From the NCBI GenBank assembly GCA_003208835.1, contig QCVD01000001.1:1-64000 (forward strand): a stretch of DNA of 64,000 nucleotides, in the 5' to 3' direction. The stretch's first letter is position 1, and each line of letters begins with the position of its first letter. Made by a program: the position numbers and the translations under genes. Positions 29,772-38,685 of this stretch are shown piece after piece. Below the pieces are notes generated by a model. It did no database searches and had not been told where the DNA came from. It saw only the letters and a program-made list of their open reading frames with translations. This DNA is from Synechococcus sp. AG-683-C23. Its GTDB lineage: Bacteria > Cyanobacteriota > Cyanobacteriia > PCC-6307 > Cyanobiaceae.

Positions 29772-31093
29772 CGCTCCATCGCCGCGACACTCTTCTGGGC
29801 GATATGGGTCAACACCTCATGGCCCTGCTCGGTGACGGCAACATCGTCTTCAATGCGAATGCCAATCCCTTTCCAACGGTCGTCAATCTCGGGCTGCCCT
29901 TCTGGAACAGCCAACCGGTCGCTGATGTACAACCCAGGCTCCACAGTGAGCACGAAGCCAGTTTCTAATTCAGCCGGCCGTTCACCCAGGCGGTAAGCCC
30001 CCACGTCATGCACATCCAACCCCAACCAATGTCCGGTGCGGTGCATGTAGAGATGGCGGTAATCACCTCGTTCAATCAGTCCATCGGGATCTCCAACCAG
30101 AAGGCCCAAATCAATGAGGCCTTCAACCAATGTGCGTAACGCTGTGTTGTGCACATCTTCCGCTGTACCGCCGGGTCGCACCATCGCAATCGCTGATTCC
30201 TGGGCCGCTAAAACCAGGCTGTAGAGCTCCCGTTGCTCTGCACTGAAGCGCCCATTAATGGGGAACGTGCGAGTGATGTCGCCGTTGTAGTAGTCCTCGA
30301 CGGAACATCCGGCGTCAATCAGTAGGAGGTCTCCGTCCTGCAGGGGGGCCGTATTGGCGGTGTAGTGGAGAACGCAGGCGTTATCTCCGCCAGCAACGAT
30401 GGATCCATAGGCCGGGCCCCGAGCTCCACTAGCCCGGAAATGGGCCTCAATCGCCGCCTGCACTTCCGACTCCCGCATCCCAGGGCGAGTCATCTCCCGT
30501 GCGATTTCATGGGCTTCCGCGGAGATTCGACAGGCATCACGCAAACGCGCCAGCTCATGCGGGTCCTTGCGAAGGCGCAAACGATGCAAGATCGGCGTCG
30601 GCGCCACCAAACCAAACGCTGCTTCTCCAGTGCGTGAGTAGGTATCCAGCTGACGCCCCCAGGCGGAAAGCACCATCGGCTCTACCGCCGGGTGACGACC
30701 AATCCGGAACGCAATGGCTTCAACTCCATTGAGATAGCCAGGCAATTTCTCCTGGAGTAGCTCAAGGGGGTAGGCGACGTCGGCTCCGTAGCGCTCCACG
30801 GCCCCCTCCGTTCCCCAACGGAATCCTGTCCAAACCTCCGCCGCTGGATCCTTCGATTGGACAAAAAGCACAAAGCGCTCGCCCTCGGGTCGGTGGGGCA
30901 ACAACAGAGCGACCGCATCGGGCTCATCGAAGCCCGTGAGATAGAAAAAATCACTGTCTTGGCGAAACGGCCACTCGCAGTCAGCGTGATGCGTCGTCAG
31001 AGCTGCAGCGGGAATGACTGCAGCAGCAGCCCCCAACTGCTCAATGAAACGCTCGCGTCTGAGCGCATAGATACCGAGATCAAATGCGGTCAA
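29768..31093 (-). CDS. pepP: Xaa-Pro aminopeptidase (aminopeptidase P family)
   Basis: 441 residues of the M24 pita-bread fold. The N-terminal creatinase domain (FRQDSDFFYLTGFDEPDAVA) precedes the metal-binding catalytic domain: LIDAGCSVEDYYNGDITRTF holds two Asp ligands, HRTGHWLGLDVHDVG the His ligand, and TVEPGLYI plus GIRIEDDV the two Glu ligands. It removes N-terminal residues preceding proline. The 3' end overlaps the convergent HAD gene by four bases. Confidence 0.93.
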   Translation of the reverse strand: MTAFDLGIYALRRERFIEQLGAAAAVIPAAALTTHHADCEWPFRQDSDFFYLTGFDEPDAVALLLPHRPEGERFVLFVQSKDPAAEVWTGFRWGTEGAVERYGADVAYPLELLQEKLPGYLNGVEAIAFRIGRHPAVEPMVLSAWGRQLDTYSRTGEAAFGLVAPTPILHRLRLRKDPHELARLRDACRISAEAHEIAREMTRPGMRESEVQAAIEAHFRASGARGPAYGSIVAGGDNACVLHYTANTAPLQDGDLLLIDAGCSVEDYYNGDITRTFPINGRFSAEQRELYSLVLAAQESAIAMVRPGGTAEDVHNTALRTLVEGLIDLGLLVGDPDGLIERGDYRHLYMHRTGHWLGLDVHDVGAYRLGERPAELETGFVLTVEPGLYISDRLAVPEGQPEIDDRWKGIGIRIEDDVAVTEQGHEVLTHIAQKSVAAMER

Positions 31094-31179
31094 ATCTGCG
31101 AGAGCAACAGCTGATCAGGATGGCAGTTCACAAGCCTTCCTGAGTAGTACCGATACGATGGACTGAGTGTTGGTCAGCA

Positions 31180-32175
31180 ATGAGCTCCGATCTTCTTTTG
31201 CTGATCGTGCTTGTGTTGGTAGTTCTGCTTGGTTCTGCCCTGTGCTCGGGGGTGGAAGCTGCTCTGCTGACGGTGAATCCGATCCGAGTCCAGGAACTGG
31301 CCGCCCGCGATCGTCCTGTGGCTGGGGCACTGCGGCTGGCGAAGTTGCGCAAACACCTCGGCAGAACGCTGTCTGCACTGGTGATTACCAACAACGGCTT
31401 CAATATTTTTGGCAGCTTGATGCTGGGTGGTTATGCCGCCTGGGTCATTGAGCAACGCGGTGTAAACAGTGCGGCACTGCCGCTGTTTTCGGTTGGGCTC
31501 ACGATTCTCGTCATTCTGCTTGGGGAAATTCTTCCCAAGGCTTTGGGCAGCCGTCTGGCCCTACCGGTCGCCCTCTCAAGTGCGCCGTTTCTGCATTGGC
31601 TAGGGATTCTGCTGCGCCCACTTGTCGTGCTTCTGGAGCGAATCTTGCCTGCCCTGACCGCGGAGGCCGAAATCAGCACCAACGAAGACGAAATCCGGCT
31701 CCTGGCTCGACTTGGTTCTCAGAAAGGAGAAATCGAAGCAGATGAGGCCGCAATGATCGGCAAGGTGTTTCAACTCAACGACCTCACGGCCAGGGATTTG
31801 ATGACGCCACGGGTTGCTGCTCCAACCCTTAAAGCCAGCTTGAGCATTGAGTCGCAACGGACTCGGCTGATGGAGAACAATTCCCCTTGGTGGGTTGTCT
31901 TAGGCGACCAAGTGGACAAGGTGTTGGGCGTTGCAAGCCGAGAACGTCTTCTCACAGCGTTGCTTGAAAACCGAGGCCTGCTCACCCCTGTCGACCTCTG
32001 CGAGCAGGTGGATTATGTGCCTGAAATGATTCGAGCCGATCGACTGCTGACCGGCTTCAGAAAAGACAGCAGCGGCGTGCGAGTCGTGGTCGATGAATTC
32101 GGCGGTTTTGTTGGCGTGATTGGTGCTGAAGCTGTCCTGGCGGTTTTGGCGGGATGGTGGAGAAAACCCACCTAA
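31180..32175 (+). CDS. CNNM/HlyC-CorC family membrane protein
   Basis: 331 residues. An N-terminal CNNM (DUF21) membrane domain with spans at about 3-27, 60-80, 88-110 and 120-148, including GSALCSGVEAALLTVNP, then a CBS-pair-like region from about 190 (NDLTARDLMTPRVAAPTLK, DEFGGFVGVIGAEAVLA). The usual C-terminal CorC domain is absent, so it is a short form. Related proteins act in Mg/Co efflux; the older label is hemolysin. It stands between the divergent pepP and a run of small minus-strand genes. Confidence 0.85.
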   Translation: MSSDLLLLIVLVLVVLLGSALCSGVEAALLTVNPIRVQELAARDRPVAGALRLAKLRKHLGRTLSALVITNNGFNIFGSLMLGGYAAWVIEQRGVNSAALPLFSVGLTILVILLGEILPKALGSRLALPVALSSAPFLHWLGILLRPLVVLLERILPALTAEAEISTNEDEIRLLARLGSQKGEIEADEAAMIGKVFQLNDLTARDLMTPRVAAPTLKASLSIESQRTRLMENNSPWWVVLGDQVDKVLGVASRERLLTALLENRGLLTPVDLCEQVDYVPEMIRADRLLTGFRKDSSGVRVVVDEFGGFVGVIGAEAVLAVLAGWWRKPT

Positions 32176-32218
32176 ACGATTGACCGCAGACCGCAACAAC
32201 AACTCCTCTCGACTCAGC

Positions 32219-32395
32219 TCAACAGTCGTATTCGACCTCAGAAAGACGTTGACGACGCTGAACATCGTTGTCTTTCATTTGTGATTCGTCGTAGTTGAGG
32301 CCATTGATAGGACAAGCAACAGCACGAAAGGGCTTGTGGCTGCCTTCTTTGACAAGGGTCCCAATACTCTTAGAACCGAGAAAGTCGAGAATCAC
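32219..32395 (-). CDS. small hypothetical protein (58 aa)
   Basis: The open frame extends far upstream, but only the last 58 residues have a natural composition: from GTG at 32395, ILDFLGSKSIGTLVKEGSHK, then PFRAVACPINGLNYDESQMK and an acidic/basic end. No family recognised. It begins 17 bases after the small gene at 32413, on the same strand, so the two may form a unit. Confidence 0.5.
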   Translation of the reverse strand: MILDFLGSKSIGTLVKEGSHKPFRAVACPINGLNYDESQMKDNDVQRRQRLSEVEYDC

Positions 32396-32412
32396 TGATT
32401 GGGAAACAGGGT

Positions 32413-32640
32413 TTAGGCGTGAACCAAAGCTTTGCCTTTGACTTCCAAGTCGGCATTCACCCACATCACACCTTTCGATGTGATCAGAGACAACATCACT
32501 CGGTCGTCGCGAAGAAGTCGGTAGGTGGACAACTCCTGTCCAATCAACTCTTTGGCGTGAGTTGTTGCGCAATGAAGATCCGAATGGTTGGAATCGTGCT
32601 CCCAACCGTTCGACGTGAGTTTTTCTAGTCGGACGGTCAT
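32413..32640 (-). CDS. small hypothetical protein (75 aa)
   Basis: 75 residues starting MTVRLEKLTSNGWEHD, with a beta-rich look (STYRLLRDDRVMLSLITSKG, then VMWVNADLEVKGKAL). No membrane segment or known motif. ATG start at 32640. The amino-acid profile is natural, while competing longer frames on both strands are not. Function unknown. Confidence 0.6.
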   Translation of the reverse strand: MTVRLEKLTSNGWEHDSNHSDLHCATTHAKELIGQELSTYRLLRDDRVMLSLITSKGVMWVNADLEVKGKALVHA

Positions 32641-32915
32641 GGTTGTTTTTTACGTGTCCGTACAAACCAGGATTGGCACAAAAAACAACGGCCGCAAGAA
32701 AAAAATGGAAACGAATACCGAAATATCGGAATCGCTTCGGGATCACATCTCTACAAAACCAGAAAATTCAGCTCAAACCGGGACGTCCGTCATGAACCCC
32801 AACAACCGTTATTCCTTTGCGAGCACTGGACTCCTAGAGAGATCGCAGATCAGACCGCGTGAATCTTTGGCATGAGTGATGACCATTTGCGCCAGCTCAG
32901 CATCGAAACAATCTT

Positions 32916-33083
32916 TCAGCGGGGTGACTGGTGATCTGCCGGCTCATCGACAATCACATCAACATCAACGACAGCGGCGTCAGCACTGACCTCCTGTGGT
33001 GCAGCGGTTGCATCAGCAAAGATCTTTTTGATTTGTCGGATCGTGAAAACAATAATTATCGAAAAAAGAAGAATGCGAATCAC
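32916..33083 (-). CDS. small single-span membrane protein (55 aa)
   Basis: Manual reading gives 55 residues: a GTG start after a good AGGGGAG ribosome binding site, a hydrophobic segment (IRILLFSIIIVFTI, residues 2-15), a short basic stretch RQIKK, then an Ala/Val/Asp-rich acidic tail (VSADAAVVDVDVIVDEP). The design is that of a small membrane-anchored protein with an acidic cytoplasmic or lumenal tail. No family recognised. Confidence 0.5.
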   Translation of the reverse strand: MIRILLFSIIIVFTIRQIKKIFADATAAPQEVSADAAVVDVDVIVDEPADHQSPR

Positions 33084-33281
33084 GAATTCTCCCCTGGCTG
33101 ACTGGCCTGTTTAAACATCAGCGTAGCGGTACAAAGACTCCAAACAACACGCTCACTAGTCGGAATTTGTCGGACAAGGTCCACCCAATCACTCCATCGT
33201 CGATGGCTGCCGTCGTGCCGCATGCCAAGACCCATGCTTGAGCAGCGCTCCATTGGTCTCTTGCGTGGCCTTTAACCTGAT

Positions 33282-34679
33282 GTGATGGATCAGGGTCGAT
33301 TCCAGATCACAGCAAGCCAGGCTGTACCGGCGCGCACCGGCGGCCTTACAGCAAGCAGCGTCGACCCGAAGACAGCAGGCTCAGATCCACCTCCTCCCAC
33401 AGCTCCACCTCCCACAGTTGTTCGCTGCCGCGAACTCCTGAATCAATGGCGACAGCGCCTGAGCTTGTCCCAGAGGGAACTGGGACGTCTGGGGGGGGAA
33501 CTTGTCCAGCTCGATCGACAATTGCAACGGCTGCAACAGCACAGCTTGCGAATCGCGGTGTTTGGCAGGGTTGGCGTTGGCAAGTCGAGCCTGATCAATG
33601 CCCTGATTGGTGAACCCCTACTCGCCACCGATGTGGCCCATGGCAGTACGCGGCGCCAGCGGGGTGTGGTTTGGCCCATCTCCATCGACGACCTCAACCG
33701 GGTTGAGTTGGTCGACACACCCGGGATCGATGAAATCAATGCGGCTGGCAGAGCGCGATTGGCATCCCGGGTGGCCATGGGTGCTGATTTGGTTCTGCTG
33801 GTGGTCGACAGCGACCTCACCCGTACGGATCGCGACGCACTGCAAACACTGCTGAGCAGCGGTAAGCCCTTACACGTCGTGCTCAACCGCAGTGACCGAT
33901 GGCCAGAACAGGAGCTCTCGGCACTCTTAAACAGCATTCGTTCCCGCCTTCCCCGAGACCTGCCACTCACCGCAATCGCCGCAGCGCCGAGGCAGGCCAA
34001 GCTCCAGCCAGATGGCAGCATTCGCAGTAAACGCATCCCAGCCCAGGTTGAGGCCCTTGAACAACGGTTGCGAAGCCAACTGAACAATGAAGGGGTGATG
34101 CTCCTGGCGCTTCAGGCCTTACGACAGGCAGACAGGTTCCAGCGCAGCTGCCAACAGCTGCGGCTGCAGCAACACCGACGCAGCGCCCAGGGCCTGATCG
34201 GTCGGTACGCCGCGGCCAAAGCGACGGGGGTAGCCATCAACCCTGTACTGGCCTTTGACCTGGCCGGGGGCATGGCCTGCGACACCGCCTTGGTCGTGCA
34301 ACTCAGTCGCCTGTATGGCCTTCACCTCACCCCAAAAGCAGCACGACAACTGCTAACCCAACTATCAGGAAACAACGCTCTGCTGGGGGGCGTTCAACTC
34401 GGACTGAGCGCACTCAAGCAAATATTGTTGTTGTTGATTCCGATCAGTGGCGGCACCAGCCTGGCTCCTGCGGCACCTGTGGCGTTCGCCCAGGCTGCAC
34501 TGGCGGTGCACGCAAGCCGTCGCACAGGGCAATTGGTGGCCCAACACCTGCTCCACCCAACGGGTGGCCAACCCGGAGCGCTGCTCGAACGACTGGCGCG
34601 ACGGGATCCCGTGGTGCGTCACTGGCTCCACCGCTGGCCATTGCGAACAGAACAGGACCTGCGTCCCCTGCTTCCTTGA
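33282..34679 (+). CDS. Era-like GTPase with DUF697 domain
   Basis: 465 residues. G1 GRVGVGKSSL at about 95-104, G3 VDTPGID at about 145-151, and G4 NRSDRW at about 205-210 define a TRAFAC GTPase; the C-terminal half (from about 330) is a hydrophobic helical DUF697 domain (LAFDLAGGMACDTALVVQLS, ILLLLIPISGG) with an envelope-associated look. The first 60 residues are Pro/Ser-rich and poorly conserved in type. GTG start at 33282, uncertain. It is immediately followed by nadD, whose ATG lies one base after its stop, so the genes are cotranscribed; cellular role unknown. Confidence 0.88.
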   Translation: MMDQGRFQITASQAVPARTGGLTASSVDPKTAGSDPPPPTAPPPTVVRCRELLNQWRQRLSLSQRELGRLGGELVQLDRQLQRLQQHSLRIAVFGRVGVGKSSLINALIGEPLLATDVAHGSTRRQRGVVWPISIDDLNRVELVDTPGIDEINAAGRARLASRVAMGADLVLLVVDSDLTRTDRDALQTLLSSGKPLHVVLNRSDRWPEQELSALLNSIRSRLPRDLPLTAIAAAPRQAKLQPDGSIRSKRIPAQVEALEQRLRSQLNNEGVMLLALQALRQADRFQRSCQQLRLQQHRRSAQGLIGRYAAAKATGVAINPVLAFDLAGGMACDTALVVQLSRLYGLHLTPKAARQLLTQLSGNNALLGGVQLGLSALKQILLLLIPISGGTSLAPAAPVAFAQAALAVHASRRTGQLVAQHLLHPTGGQPGALLERLARRDPVVRHWLHRWPLRTEQDLRPLLP

Positions 34680-34680
34680 C

Positions 34681-35262
34681 ATGGTGCAACAGCGGATTGC
34701 CCTGTTGGGAACCAGTGCCGACCCTCCGACCCGAGGCCACCAGGCCCTACTGGAGCAGCTGCTGCATCGCTACGACCGAGTGGCGACGTGGGCAAGCGAC
34801 AACCCAATGAAGCAACACGGAGCGCCGCTGTTCGTGCGGGCCATGCTGCTGAAGGCGTTGGTGGGGCAACTCAACAGCCCGCACCTGGACCTAGCTCAAG
34901 ACCTCAGCAGCCCATTCACCATGGTGACGTTGAACCGCGCCCATCAACGCTGGCCTCAACACAGCCTGGTGTTTGTCGTGGGCAGCGATCTGGCAGCTCA
35001 AATCCCACACTGGAAAAAGGCTGATCAGTGGCTGGGCCATTGCCAGATGGCGATTGCACCTCGCCAGGGTTGGCCTCTCACCCCTACGGCCTTAGCCGAT
35101 TTGACCCGATGCGGAGCTTCTGTGGACGTGTTGGATGTGGAGATCCCGGCTAGCGCCAGCTCTGAACAGCGTCGTGCCCCACAGCAACAGCAGGTTCCCA
35201 GTGCCGTGTGGCCCCTGCTGCTCGAGCACAATCTTTATGGACTGCAACCCAACCGCTGCTGA
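34681..35262 (+). CDS. nadD: nicotinate-nucleotide adenylyltransferase family protein
   Basis: 193 residues with the nucleotidyltransferase signature: ALLGTSADPPTRGHQALLEQ carries the T/HxGH motif (here TRGH), and FVVGSDLAAQIPHW corresponds to the NadD substrate loop. SSPFTMVT near 78 stands in for the usual SxTxxT motif. It adenylates nicotinate mononucleotide in NAD synthesis. Start is the ATG at 34681, one base after the GTPase stop codon; its own stop TGA overlaps the nadE ATG (TGATG), so the NAD genes are coupled. Confidence 0.88.
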   Translation: MVQQRIALLGTSADPPTRGHQALLEQLLHRYDRVATWASDNPMKQHGAPLFVRAMLLKALVGQLNSPHLDLAQDLSSPFTMVTLNRAHQRWPQHSLVFVVGSDLAAQIPHWKKADQWLGHCQMAIAPRQGWPLTPTALADLTRCGASVDVLDVEIPASASSEQRRAPQQQQVPSAVWPLLLEHNLYGLQPNRC

Positions 35263-36938
35263 TGCGCCTTGCCCTCGCCCAAATCAATCCATTGGTGGGT
35301 GATCTGCAGGGCAATGCAGAGCGCATTCTTGCGGCAGCCAGCAAAGCCCATAACCAAGGTGCCGATGTGTTGCTGACGCCTGAGCTTTCGCTTTGGGGTT
35401 ATCCACCACGAGACCTGCTGCTCCAGCCAGACCGCATCGCTGCTCAAGCAGAGCTGCTCCAGTGGATGAGCCAGCAGTTGGACAGTGAACTCATGCTGCT
35501 GGTGGGTGTTGCCCTACCCACGGACGACAACCGCGCCCCCGGGCTCACCAACAGCATCACCCTCGTCGACCGGCGGGGATGGCGCGCCGTTGCCCACAAA
35601 CAACTGCTGCCCAGTTACGACGTTTTTGATGAGCGGCGCTACTTCCGTCCAGGGACGGGTCCAAACCTGCTGCAACTCCCCAATGGCCAACGACTGGGGC
35701 TCACCATCTGCGAAGACCTTTGGGTGGACGACACCCTGCAGCGGGAACGGCTGGAAGGCCCCGACCCAATCGGACAATTGATCCCAGAGCGGCCGGATGT
35801 GGTGATCAACCTTGCTGCCTCTCCCTTCGATGCTGACAAGCCATTGCTGCGACAAAAGCTGGCCGCTACGGCAGCTCGTCGCTTGAACTGTCCCGTGGTG
35901 TATCTCAATCAAGTCGGGGGTAACGACGAATTGGTGTTCGATGGCAGCAGTTTTGTGGTGTCTGCCTCAGGAGAGCTGTTACGGGAACTCCCATGCTGCA
36001 GCGATCAAGTCAGCCTTTGGGACAGCGAGGCGGAGACCACCAGACCACATCACAGCGAAAGAGACCCGCTGGATCGACTGTTCCGTGCCCTCGTGCTGGG
36101 CGTTCGCGACTACGCCCGCAAGTGCGGTTTTGACAAAGCACTGTTAGGCCTGAGTGGTGGGATCGATTCAGGGCTCGTTGCAGTGATCGCCACCGCGGCC
36201 CTCGGCGCCGATCAAGTATCAACACTGCTGATGCCTTCGCCCTGGAGTTCAACAGGATCGATCGATGATGCAGTTGCGCTGGCGGAACGGCTAAGGCTCA
36301 AGACCACCACCCTGCCGATCGGCTCGTTGATGGATGGCTTTGACACAACCCTGAACCCTGCACTTGGTGCGGACCCAAACGGGGTGACCGCAGAAAACCT
36401 GCAATCCCGCATTCGCGGCACCTTGCTGATGGCGGTGGCGAATCAGCAGGGCCAATTGCTGTTGACCACCGGCAATAAATCTGAATTGGCCGTGGGGTAC
36501 TGCACCCTGTATGGGGATATGAATGGGGGTTTAGCCGTGATCGGCGACCTCTACAAAACCAGCGTGTTCGCCCTATGTAACTGGCTCGACAGCCCAGCCT
36601 CCCAGCACTGCCGTGAGGACTATCACCTGCCCGAACAGGGAGAGTTGGTGGGCGAAGCCATCCGCAGAAAACCCCCGAGCGCTGAACTTCGACCTGATCA
36701 AAAAGACAGCGACTCGCTGCCGGACTACAGCGTTCTGGACGCTCTGCTGAAGGATCTGATCCAAGAACGACGTCACGGGGAAGACTTGATTGCTGCTGGC
36801 CATGAGCCTGCATTGGTGGAGCGCGTGCAACAGCTGCTGAAACGGGCAGAGTTCAAACGCCGACAGGCGGCGCCCCTTCTCAAAATGAGTCCTCAGGCCT
36901 TTGGCAGTGGCTGGCGGCTACCGATTGCCTGCGGCTAA
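35262..36938 (+). CDS. nadE: glutamine-dependent NAD+ synthetase
   Basis: 558 residues from the ATG at 35262 (MRLALAQINPLVGDLQGNAE). The N-terminal half is a nitrilase-type glutaminase domain with Glu (TPELSLWGYPPRDL), Lys (KQLLPSYDVFDERRYF) and Cys (LTICEDLW) of the triad; the C-terminal half is the synthetase with P-loop LLGLSGGIDSGLVAVI at about 295 and TTGNKSELAVGYCTLYGDMN. It performs the last NAD synthesis step from deamido-NAD. The open frame upstream to 35208 overlaps nadD and is not needed. Confidence 0.95.
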   Translation: MRLALAQINPLVGDLQGNAERILAAASKAHNQGADVLLTPELSLWGYPPRDLLLQPDRIAAQAELLQWMSQQLDSELMLLVGVALPTDDNRAPGLTNSITLVDRRGWRAVAHKQLLPSYDVFDERRYFRPGTGPNLLQLPNGQRLGLTICEDLWVDDTLQRERLEGPDPIGQLIPERPDVVINLAASPFDADKPLLRQKLAATAARRLNCPVVYLNQVGGNDELVFDGSSFVVSASGELLRELPCCSDQVSLWDSEAETTRPHHSERDPLDRLFRALVLGVRDYARKCGFDKALLGLSGGIDSGLVAVIATAALGADQVSTLLMPSPWSSTGSIDDAVALAERLRLKTTTLPIGSLMDGFDTTLNPALGADPNGVTAENLQSRIRGTLLMAVANQQGQLLLTTGNKSELAVGYCTLYGDMNGGLAVIGDLYKTSVFALCNWLDSPASQHCREDYHLPEQGELVGEAIRRKPPSAELRPDQKDSDSLPDYSVLDALLKDLIQERRHGEDLIAAGHEPALVERVQQLLKRAEFKRRQAAPLLKMSPQAFGSGWRLPIACG

Positions 36939-37004
36939 ACCCGAGCCATCCACAACAGGCACGATATATAAACCAAACTGTATATATTTCGCATCAATAT
37001 CGTT

Positions 37005-37418
37005 CTAATCGGCGTTTATGTTGAGGGCCTTGATGTAGAGCCAATCGCCATCCCTGCATCCACCACGCCGTTGAAAGAACGACAGTTCCCGCAAAAGACC
37101 CTCTCGATGGCGGGCTTCAAAAGCAACCGTTCCCTCCAGATCACCCACCCCTCCATCCGTGCAGGAGAGGATGCTCAGCCCCATCCAGCGCGTGGCCCGA
37201 CAACTGCGGCGCAGCTGTTGACGTCGCTCCGCCTCAGGCACATCCGCTTCCGGATGTGTAGTCAGCAGATACTCCAACTCACCCTTCGCAAAAGCCGCAT
37301 ACCGCGACCGCATCAGCTGTTCTGCTGTGCTGGCCCGTTGCTCTCCCCGATGCCGCGGAGCGCAGCAGCTTTGATAAGAGCCTCCACCACAGGGGCAGGG
37401 GCCTTCATCCGTCGACAT
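37005..37418 (-). CDS. YchJ/UPF0225-like SEC-C motif protein
   Basis: 137 residues: CPCGGGSYQSCC at about 7-18 is a SEC-C zinc-binding motif, followed by the YchJ domain (AEQLMRSRYAAFAKGELEYL, then LLTTHPEADV and EGTVAFEARHREGLLRELSF). Function unknown. The longer frame to 37778 overlaps DUF3326 and is a shadow. The ATG at 37418 has an AAAGGG site upstream; an alternative ATG at 37442 would overlap the DUF3326 stop (TAATG), so the two genes are in one unit either way. Confidence 0.8.
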   Translation of the reverse strand: MSTDEGPCPCGGGSYQSCCAPRHRGEQRASTAEQLMRSRYAAFAKGELEYLLTTHPEADVPEAERRQQLRRSCRATRWMGLSILSCTDGGVGDLEGTVAFEARHREGLLRELSFFQRRGGCRDGDWLYIKALNINAD

Positions 37419-37441
37419 TGCAAACCCTTTGCATTTAGCCA

Positions 37442-38497
37442 TTACTGGATCTCCTGCAACGGTGGCAACGGCCTCCCGAGAGCAGCCGGGCTGATCCCCT
37501 CTCGCAGCGCCACAATCAACCCAGCAGCCTCGCCGTAACTGCTGGCCTGAAACACCCCAGACGTCAGTCCTAAAACCTCGGACGTCACGGACAACAGCGA
37601 GGGATTCGCCACGCTGATCACAGGAATTCCGCGCTCCACACACGCCAACACCGCCTCTCCTCCGAGGGCGCCTGCGGGCACCACTGCGGCTCCGATCTGG
37701 GATGCATGAACATCGCCAGGGAGGGCCGCGTTTGTATTGATCAAGCCCGGCGCACGGCTCAAACCCACCAACACGCAAGCGAGAAATGTGTAGCCAAGCT
37801 CCTCCGCCGCCGCTCGAGGGTCGAGCTGGGGATCCAACGGCAGGGGAGCAAGGGCGGGAGCATGGGCACAGGGAATCTGCAGCTGACGCACCAAAAGATG
37901 GCTGATCACGGCCTCAGCCCCCGCTAGCGCATCGACACCGCTGCCCTGGCGATAGGACGTGAGCGCATCACTGCCGGGTTCCTCTGGAAAACGGGCCACC
38001 ACAGCAATCGCTGTTGCTCCGGCATCACGCAATCGCTCCCCCGCACGCAACAGCGCATCGGGCCGTTCCAAACTCCCCCAACTGGCGCCACTCGGTCCGC
38101 TATGCAGCGACACCCCTAGGGGCTGATCCGAACGCAGTACGGGTCCAACATCCAAACCCAGGGTGGCGCGACAAGCCTCTGCTACCTGAATTTGACGCTG
38201 AGACAAGTCGGGCTCGATACCGGCATCCAAGAGCAGTCCAATGCGCTGGCTTCGCACGGGCCTCAGGCACCAAGTGCCGGCAGCAAAACGATCCAGGCCA
38301 TACCCCTCCACGTAGTGAATGCGGGGATCACTCCAATACAACGCCGCCCCATTCATCACGTTGGGATGGGTGATGAGGAAATCACTGGCAGCCGCCAGTA
38401 GGCGGGCACTGGGCAAAGCATCACCGGCATACCCCCCGACGGCACAACCGATGCCAGTGGGCACAACCATCAAGGTGGGCAATGGTGCCGCGCTCAT
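37442..38497 (-). CDS. DUF3326 family protein
   Basis: 351 residues from the ATG at 38497 (MSAAPLPTLMVVPTGIGCAV). Recognisable conserved blocks of the DUF3326 family are VPTGIGCAVGGYAGDALP, LITHPNVMNGAALYW, and PAGALGGEAVLACVERGIPV near 285. The enzymatic role is unknown to me. Moderate hydrophobicity but no clear membrane span. It overlaps the small gene upstream (38494-38685) by four bases and precedes the YchJ-like gene; ferredoxin is further upstream in the same orientation. Confidence 0.85.
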   Translation of the reverse strand: MSAAPLPTLMVVPTGIGCAVGGYAGDALPSARLLAAASDFLITHPNVMNGAALYWSDPRIHYVEGYGLDRFAAGTWCLRPVRSQRIGLLLDAGIEPDLSQRQIQVAEACRATLGLDVGPVLRSDQPLGVSLHSGPSGASWGSLERPDALLRAGERLRDAGATAIAVVARFPEEPGSDALTSYRQGSGVDALAGAEAVISHLLVRQLQIPCAHAPALAPLPLDPQLDPRAAAEELGYTFLACVLVGLSRAPGLINTNAALPGDVHASQIGAAVVPAGALGGEAVLACVERGIPVISVANPSLLSVTSEVLGLTSGVFQASSYGEAAGLIVALREGISPAALGRPLPPLQEIQ

Positions 38498-38685
38498 CCT
38501 AGGCGAACCCCCTCCACCTGGAGGCAACGGACTCCGTCTGCCGATGTTGTCAGGCCGGTAATGGCCCAGCGCAACAACTCAACGTCGGGATCACTAGCGA
38601 GTTCAGCGCGGACCCATGCGCGCAGCTCAATGATGGAAACATGCTCTGGCCAGATCAGCTGACGCTGCAGGCGAAGCAGCTTCAC
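38494..38685 (-). CDS. small hypothetical protein (63 aa)
   Basis: 63 residues of natural composition (MKLLRLQRQLIWPEHVSIIE, then LRAWVRAELASDPDVELLRW). Both ends overlap neighbours by four bases: its start overlaps the end of the ferredoxin gene and its end overlaps DUF3326, which is typical of a real operon gene. No family recognised. Confidence 0.7.
   Translation of the reverse strand: MKLLRLQRQLIWPEHVSIIELRAWVRAELASDPDVELLRWAITGLTTSADGVRCLQVEGVRLG

Noticed and set aside
32400-32412. GGGAAACAG motif as part of a Yfr2-type small RNA
   Set aside because: The motif is short, sits between two small ORFs and is not flanked by the expected stem; the same motif also occurs by chance at 7259.
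32219-32746. A 175-residue minus-strand frame
   Set aside because: Its first two thirds overlap the better small gene at 32413-32640 in another frame and are Arg/Ser/His-rich; only the last 58 residues look like protein.
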